From contig CADASL010000005.1 in assembly GCA_902790595.1 (NCBI GenBank), positions 92,949-156,948 on the forward strand: a stretch of 64,000 bases of DNA. The letters are read 5' to 3'. Positions 62,401 to 64,000 of the stretch are shown piece after piece; within the stretch, counting starts at the first letter, position 1; each line of letters opens with the position of its first letter. The notes under the pieces are model-generated. The model made no database searches. It worked only from the letters and a program-made list of their open reading frames with translations, and was not told the origin of the DNA. Both the position numbers and the translations under genes were made by a program. Source of the stretch: an uncultured Bacteroidales bacterium. GTDB lineage: Bacteria; Bacteroidota; Bacteroidia; Bacteroidales; SZUA-534.

Positions 62401-64000
62401 AAAACAATATCCGATGAATGGTTGAACGTTCCTGAGTTCCGCCAGTTACCCGACACATATAATTTGTAACCGCTTGTCACAATAGCATCATCATCAATAA
62501 TAACATCGCCGTCAATATCGAACGCGTTATCGTATGGCCGCTTAACCGCACTACCCGTAAACCGCATTTTCGGATAAATAATGCTTAGATTATAATTGCG
62601 GATAAGCTGCTCTGTTGTACTACTATTGAAATGCAGCATTGCATCGCCCGTATGCAACAGATTGCAAGTCTGATACATATACAGGTCGCCACCTATTGTT
62701 ATTGTGTGGTCTTCAATATCAATATGACCTTTTTTGTTGGCTGTCATAAGATTGCCGCCAACCTTAACATCGGTAAGGAAACGGCAAGTGTCGTTCTCGT
62801 TCTTCTCAATGTAAATGTTATTGAACTGGTTATTGTTGACATTGTAAACCGCAATAGTCTGGGTGTTGCCAGTTCCACGCAAATAGAGGCTTCCCGCAAG
62901 CTGGTGGAATACACCTCCGCCTGCATCAATGTTAACAAAATTACCATTAAGATATATTGTGCGATTATCGGCATTCACCTCGCATCCTGCGTGCAACGTC
63001 AAGTTTCCGTTAATTGTCATTGTGCTTTTCAGAGTCTTGACATCGCCACCTTGCATCTCGACATTCGGGAGCGTTGTTTGTACAATTTCCTGAGGCCCGC
63101 TTCCATTAAAGAGAACTGTGGCTCCCGGATTGATATTCACTTTGGCATCTTCGAGCTGCCAGTTGCCCTCTATTTCAATTTGCGCATTCGCATTGTCCAC
63201 AGTAAACACCGGAGTGTAGCCGTTATCTTCAATCCATCCCTGGATAACAATGTGAGGATTGTTCGGGTCTAGTCGTTTAACAGTATTGCCATACAAGTAA
63301 ATATTGCCGTAAGTAACACCCGGAATCTTTTGTTCAACATCTGTGGCATCGAACTGAACAACACTGTTAGCATTCATATTAACACTGCCGAAAGTGTCCA
63401 TCATATCCTCAAAATTGTTGGCACCGCTCGTTTTTATCCGGCAGTTGTTTCCCAACGAGAATGCGGAGTTCGGTCCTCCCGAAATATTATAGTTGTCAAT
63501 GTCCAGAGCCAAGCATAGCACCTCATTGTCACTATTGTTTGACAACGACAATGTTCCATTGACTGTAATGTCGCCTGTTATATATTTTGTTTGGGCGTAT
63601 TCTGGATCATTGCTTACAAATTGCAGATTGTTAAACGTATAGGCACCCGCGCCCCGTTTGTAAATGTATTGTGAGCGATTGCCAGAGCATTGCATTATAA
63701 GGGTTCCTGTTGATGTAATGTTGGTCTCGCCGTTCATATTAGGGTCGTCAACAATACAGTTTTTAAGGATATGAGTATGGTTATCCATTTTGACATTCAC
63801 CTCACCGTTTGTTGCCGGGTATACCTCCAAATTGTTCAAAATTGTGGTATTACCCATAAATGTTTTGGTTTTGTACTTAAGATACAGTCCTCCATAAGTT
63901 GTGGGGTATATATCCTGGTCAAATTCCGAGTCATATACAGCTTTACTTGTCTCACCAAAAACCACATTAATATCCTGCGGGAAATTGTTTTTGCCTCGCA
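50436..64000 (-). CDS. Giant T9SS-secreted beta-repeat surface protein (5'-truncated)
   Basis: More than 4,500 codons without a stop; the frame stays open to the window edge, so the N-terminus is missing. A GTG at 63965 is in frame but the codons before it continue the repeat pattern. Most of the protein is a long run of short strands rich in N, G, T and V, with recurring phrases such as G-N/D-W-x-N-x-GTF, GTV-x-F-x-G and a closing SGTGTKSL-like turn, as expected of a beta-solenoid adhesin. Five W-x-G ... NW modules interrupt it. Near the end come two EK-x-G ... FP(I/L)G domains, a PLPIELFSFTAE beta-sandwich and a T9SS type A sorting domain (PNPG ... YLIKVFTDNG ... FVVE). It is exported by type IX secretion, then fixed to or released from the cell surface. 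Ligand unknown. Confidence 0.9.
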   Translation of the reverse strand, partial: RGKNNFPQDINVVFGETSKAVYDSEFDQDIYPTTYGGLYLKYKTKTFMGNTTILNNLEVYPATNGEVNVKMDNHTHILKNCIVDDPNMNGETNITSTGTLIMQCSGNRSQYIYKRGAGAYTFNNLQFVSNDPEYAQTKYITGDITVNGTLSLSNNSDNEVLCLALDIDNYNISGGPNSAFSLGNNCRIKTSGANNFEDMMDTFGSVNMNANSVVQFDATDVEQKIPGVTYGNIYLYGNTVKRLDPNNPHIVIQGWIEDNGYTPVFTVDNANAQIEIEGNWQLEDAKVNINPGATVLFNGSGPQEIVQTTLPNVEMQGGDVKTLKSTMTINGNLTLHAGCEVNADNRTIYLNGNFVNIDAGGGVFHQLAGSLYLRGTGNTQTIAVYNVNNNQFNNIYIEKNENDTCRFLTDVKVGGNLMTANKKGHIDIEDHTITIGGDLYMYQTCNLLHTGDAMLHFNSSTTEQLIRNYNLSIIYPKMRFTGSAVKRPYDNAFDIDGDVIIDDDAIVTSGYKLYVSGNWRNSGTFNHSSDIVFDGANQEISGSTFNNVTFSGTGTKSLGGNINVAGWLKIDSLARLDVSNDDGATSYNITLNSYWYNNIWSPDHTKTGYFEPREGTVTFVGNNSWEYTGDSLNANGVGRQGKAFYNVVVNLSEPTNYTGLYPIYKTANDIKSEQNDIYIKKDLTINNGIFYTYWNNMFVGGNLRNLGGTFSMNSHYSQYAKLYLGGTERSCLFDPGTSSTVRQIEVCGGGKYDLMNDFVMDGSAVDSLLHIRNGELCLNHHIIRMNSDQGKVIINTNGTLTIDSAAVLAMYKNKYIHNYGTLNLLGHKDSPAKIQPASVGWYYELIQFGGKIAANHYSIEGTKGNGLEIRGGTIDAENHLQNGSFSGGTGNALLTLSGIDLGTGLTVDTIVFNARIASGKKYPTYNVERTSGTGRITFTNYDGTFYGKQYQNNKNSEEFIKWQTIDGYYWTGNAGDGRWNSKHNWDKESVPGANDVVILDHSQLTGAAATAPYTVTVDTQAFVKNLTIDEKVTLRIAGVDGKSAYGLIMNGKLNMLQNSTLEQVAERDSLILRGAWTSAGKYRPNGQPVVFASAVGTHQLTFPDNDTIGTMIIRGPGSLSMLGTINVKDSVVLNGGILIGNNATIKVGGDWIPRNGVFDIRESKVYFCGNDNSKIQKIHGGRFWGVYFQHASQKNIVDNMSVFNTFQIEENSATVNAGAHNIYMTGTTTTNWLNKSANPGIFDQTGGGSVVFNGTAAAIGSTTAGYGPTRFNNVSIQGSGSKYFYDIAYIKGSIEVVAGTNIVVTCDGGIDGENVGTLQMNGGGYYIYGVDNFAKNMASIDLSGGTVYYRDSADQKVFPTTYSGLYFYNEYKPNSKKVSTKTLQGDITVTGSITINDSLAILDVNNHTITLTGGIGMATKGKQIKWGANGTVIHVGGSWNVDADITDFCNVYKRGTGYLGANNHWTVTGNMDFLSETQLYMRGYTINCPDTVSAGKSFTMGASCQLHTEVDSSLGVAFPTGFATYTLDESSVTYLEGATNQKLFAGVEYGRVVLNNTAVRSVVLTGNTYVRDNFTVNQNNIKLIDNGFNLHLKGASNDLRNYLPTAKLYLEAERDQSVTAGGSFTKLYINDLEISGTGTKEINETNVYITGDINIRENSTFSCNDPVMFSGLNITNLGKFYHYGNLFTFTGDTTHNIYMGSDNQFYGFAVDNADTVIVNGNGINVYNGLFTLGTNSKLDMGAFTHKIASTQIDKTATSVWITENSNFVFNRGGNQSLPEMQCKDIQISTSGTKTLKGDLRAKNVTIDSGTTFSVGSNAGEAKTVYVSGSWNNQGTFTSQTDTVYFESPGPGADNGKTILSNESWFNVVVFNKTDKSESTYSLQDRMLLKDGMIIGENATVKLNGNDMIVGNDDPNPTVYPFRPPGEYINVLPGGHLYVDAGSSLLFDHNDGNTKLNVEGKLSMIGTSTSNAVIGRVSGHERIGTEVDIKPGATIAANYYQVQYLASTGFVIERGANIHETNNLSNGNWSNMFTDNSFTSLIDKVTVVNTFVYLTINAESVADTIRNLSFIHGGTPKIGTHFNIQRDTTLADTIKLGGNITGNMGYQTFERYCFKNSDVNHTTPITHKIKWPPITQIVWTGAVNSDWFNPRNWSPNRVPNSELSVMIPLTANSPIIYRNNAECKNLTIANGSLTIDEVVSTPLTVHGSVDVQDGGVLSVDDDAIIDVYGDWSIATKGYFVPQNGTVRFLAPGGSVSINPRKSDFNNIEFNGEATYMLAGSPINVKGDFTINKGLVEPSAESYVYNIYGDYKIAGSGNFKQRVVGFVNFAGTNQVITNGKFSRVRFSNSGTKTLKNSFSATYNNSTRTNRTIIVEGTAELAVESGALTIAGNVLIDAGATFNDGGLTHTFTGYYWDGLGGHSGDGTVMFSGNHGQYIYGGKFHNLQMTNSTKYINGDVTLTGDLTIYSCTLDMLVNNITGPDAGTSGTFAMGTSSNIYARGANNYPKFGNYTVTGTSKSYYSGPMNQTIRKANYGYLYLNSDTEKGLEGDVDILKDIYFYDNGGTLCANNHSIFVGQHWYNQYSGTFVPGTGRVIFNGTSGTQYAYLGVSVENPFYDIAVQKEEGQTFSPSGANLEIRNTLTVTSGKMSCPNGFKVFIGGDMQVSSDGIVAQSGCYEFNRESGTCNIQTNGSILNDVIINGGTDDCVFQLSDNFTEYGNFTLQRGIFKQKGFTATLGNSTDNIIIYGQYEVTPSGVLRIGDVSTLVVKAGGRFEVVGDATHYAQVTNNTGRYYFNVESGATIAAQYYNFSYLAKQGLIIFNGAIVDQDDNFSNGIFSNVVSAGVCLDFRNSQSFHGTGTGKQISNISFPNNPGGGAVNIKKTENSSGQIDVYNSTGMMAGALYENDPYGLINWLGDVEYVWTAGANTQDWFDPNNWTAKLNGSVVPHNIPTESNNVVIPASLAGGLINVKFPVITHDSAKAKKLTIERNASLTINIPSETEDLGHSLVIMSDMDIKGNLSFTHEYETVSVYGNWNVANTGSVTATQGTVEIKGVGVKTINNRTYNLKNLVINNNGTVQIQAPLTVDGDFTIEQGIFDVTTTNHKLTVGGSFENKGKFLAQSGTLSLKGTGTHTFKPGSNSYYNVSIDGSGIYTLLTNGLYVNHNLDVNDGTLRVGANFINAGDGSGVDYLNISGTLDLQSNARLKIGNNATIAVNDGGKISMIGAENNEVLVTSQNISGTYAFNINDGGTISAKHYKIERVNADGVHLMAGSHIDAAPNNMSDGQFVGGAAGGRYLWLENNLENADDTVTISRVSFNTGARYNAKRRGASAQGVIQFEDAVGVVASYYFEDDDVVAGKSGAVSGGITWSYTSPTLYWKGGNVIAGIDANGTRWDNTGNWDDMAGGSGVPSNATLVFIPNVSGAGGSGLYPVLNSGDNGEAKGITIFGGATLTIGGGKNLNVGNALSIADGGKLIASDGTNLSTIKIGGQLSNAGKFVHGGSSTVEWTSASSYDIAMNGDTLYNFTVSNKPGSTITFSMKRGESLVVENNFTIGGGTVDCKQGTLVVRGNFIKESGATFAHGDGTVKLNGSGNQTITSPDELEFYNLELTGSGTKSINVDIKVRKAITIGTTVSADTADIRCYGDWKMPGGGNYRNNFNGGTGTVYFCGTTRQTIGKEEQFTNVMFNNSSAAPAFTTNYPLTINGVLTLERGILQGSMSQPIHLGNSATLSGGGETAYINGIVEKGGSNDFLFPIGGSDRYAPIEISDLSASAVYRASYYSVKPNYQDSLPTNVNRISTKEYWKLERASGSGTPKVSLYWMNRNYSGLQDLEVASVVLYNANRWTRQGETSLSNVHYLDGHVIDTLKGYVTTSTRIDAPGMITFGFTYPTIEWKINPDNDVYTTKANWEGKYSPSSTTNIKVHGTAVYHPVVRANGHCYDMTIDEGGILEVEAGKTLTVHGNATIPSTGKLILGQNAKIYFMRDVEANEAIVEAEPGSEVRISGTANQSVKLDSCYSIVFEGGSAGRKNTFTKTLVTDVKVFGSLSVGDYTVLSANNRRISVGKDFSVTANGDLAGASTIELNGSGEQRISIAPNRSLSTLQINNSSASTTPQIKLQNTTKISKRLELTKGVVESKESARLTLEKDATSSRASLNSYVTGPMEKQGSQGFIFPLGQNGVLGEIGISEWGANAISFVANYQRSRPASINSLDPLVTNVSIMEHWKMFKTASGSANPYVTLYWRVDSISGIIEPSELCVAVFDEGKWKSAGNGASAGTRHGAGSVKSGNKVNIAYKATASSMRSVRASMVRGGIQPMAAANETNITYGNKAAYEINPLPIELFSFTAEAVANNDVRLDWSTASEHNNAYFTIEHTFNGVTEMIAEVAAQGGAGEGADYSYLHINQPVGTHYYRLHQTDIDGTTTIASEWVAVVVEDANQPQLMMGIVPNPGKCENIKVSVSGISGGKFRYVVADMSGQSLIDRTINTAESTSYQIDATDWNLQPSVYLIKVFTDNGQTVSKFVVE
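50439..50690 (-). other. T9SS type A C-terminal sorting domain
   Basis: About 80 residues that begin with GIVPNPGKC and contain RYVVADMSGQSL, TDWNLQPSVYLIKVF and the terminal VSKFVVE, the pattern of the Por-secretion C-terminal domain recognised by the PorU/PorV machinery. Confidence 0.85.
50700..51015 (-). other. Conserved PLPIELxSF beta-sandwich before the sorting domain
   Basis: NPLPIELFSFTAEA, VRLDWSTASEHNNAYFTIEH and GTHYYRLHQTDIDGTT form a fibronectin-like module that precedes T9SS domains in many Bacteroidota proteins. Confidence 0.75.
51465..51542 (-). repeat. EKxG...FPLG domain core, copy 2
   Basis: YVTGPMEKQGSQGFIFPLG. The following SIMEHWKMFKTASGSANPYV also matches copy 1 (STKEYWKLERASGSGTPKV). 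Confidence 0.7.
52242..52343 (-). repeat. W/NW module 5 of the giant protein
   Basis: IEWKINPDNDVYTTKANWEG, then a P-containing stretch and YHPVVRANGHCYDMTIDEGG. Weakest of the five: the first Trp lacks the following Gly. Confidence 0.6.
52722..52800 (-). repeat. EKxG...FPIG domain core, copy 1
   Basis: YINGIVEKGGSNDFLFPIG, with PIEISDLSASA downstream. Paired with 51465-51542. Confidence 0.7.
53755..53888 (-). repeat. W/NW module 4 of the giant protein
   Basis: LYWKGG ... GTRWDNTGNWDDM ... GVPSNATLVFIP, then YPVLNSGDNGEAKGITIFGG. Confidence 0.75.
55125..55255 (-). repeat. W/NW module 3 of the giant protein
   Basis: YVWTAGANTQDWFDPNNWTA ... SNNVVIPASL, then KAKKLTIERNASLTIN. Confidence 0.78.
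57495..57605 (-). repeat. W/NW module 2 of the giant protein
   Basis: IVWTGAVNSDWFNPRNWSPN, VPNSELSVMIPL, then ECKNLTIANGSLTIDE. Confidence 0.78.
61000..61105 (-). repeat. W/NW module 1 of the giant protein
   Basis: YYWTGNAGDGRWNSKHNWDK, VPGANDVVILDH, then FVKNLTIDEKVTLRIAG. It is the most upstream module inside the window. Confidence 0.78.

Noticed and set aside
63963..63965. GTG at 63965 as the start of the giant protein
   Set aside because: The frame remains open to the window edge, the preceding codons (NNFPQDINV) continue the repeat text, and no signal peptide follows. The gene is truncated by the window.
50436..64000. CRISPR-like or simple tandem DNA repeat in the 50-64 kb region
   Set aside because: Repeats are seen at protein level only and vary in length and DNA sequence; there are no constant repeats with uniform spacers.

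Overview
The window comes from a member of the Bacteroidota, most likely the order Bacteroidales. Four things point there: the DnaK, SurA-like, OstA-like and MoxR proteins are of Bacteroidota type; several genes have a promoter of the form TTTG-N19/20-TAnnTTTG; start codons lack an obvious Shine-Dalgarno and sit in A/T-rich leaders; and a giant surface protein ends in a type IX secretion (T9SS) sorting domain. The last point argues against Bacteroides itself, which lacks T9SS. The genus cannot be told from the sequence. No rRNA, tRNA, CRISPR array or intact transposase gene was seen.

Layout. 1-640 holds no gene but is full of short perfect hairpins and direct repeats. 704-6638 (minus strand) carries dnaK, a secreted HExxH protein, an RlmI-type rRNA methyltransferase, a DEDDy exonuclease with a DUF5063 partner, and a membrane-anchored START-like protein. 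7051-13934 (plus) is an envelope-assembly operon: a two-domain parvulin, a related anchored protein, a SurA homologue, a MoxR ATPase and an OstA/LptA-like protein. 14008-20575 has two RidA-type proteins, obg, PAP2 phosphatase, RluA, an OmpA fusion, an orphan SiaC and purE. 20752-24317 is a run of small accessory genes (XRE regulator, ClbS-like, SDR, methyltransferase, DUF3781, SAP). rplS and PPi-dependent phosphofructokinase follow. 26835-31278 has an AT-rich PD-(D/E)XK nuclease-like gene, a YjbR protein, a DUF362 lipoprotein and a TonB-dependent receptor. 31312-37123 (minus) is a tight operon of M23 peptidase, anmK, C69 dipeptidase and an ENPP-type phosphodiesterase, which suggests peptidoglycan turnover and recycling. 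rpsF-rpsR-rplI follow behind the best promoter of the window.

38438-41841 is an AT-rich accessory stretch. It has two tandem cassettes whose noncoding flanks are almost identical while the small membrane proteins they carry have diverged, two secreted proteins of unknown function, and a small coiled-coil gene. 41990-48100 is a five-gene operon led by a 1112-residue protein with 14 TPR-like repeats, followed by two lipoproteins, a PlsC-type acyltransferase and an omega-amidase. An ECF sigma factor (minus) and hpt-adk (plus) come next.

50436-64000 (minus) is one uninterrupted reading frame of more than 4,500 codons that runs off the window. It encodes a giant beta-rich repeat protein with five recurring W-x-G/NW modules and a T9SS C-terminal domain. 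The main candidates for something little described are this giant protein, the duplicated cassettes at 38.4-39.7 kb, the TPR-led operon, and a promoter-like element shared by the DUF362 and TonB-receptor genes.
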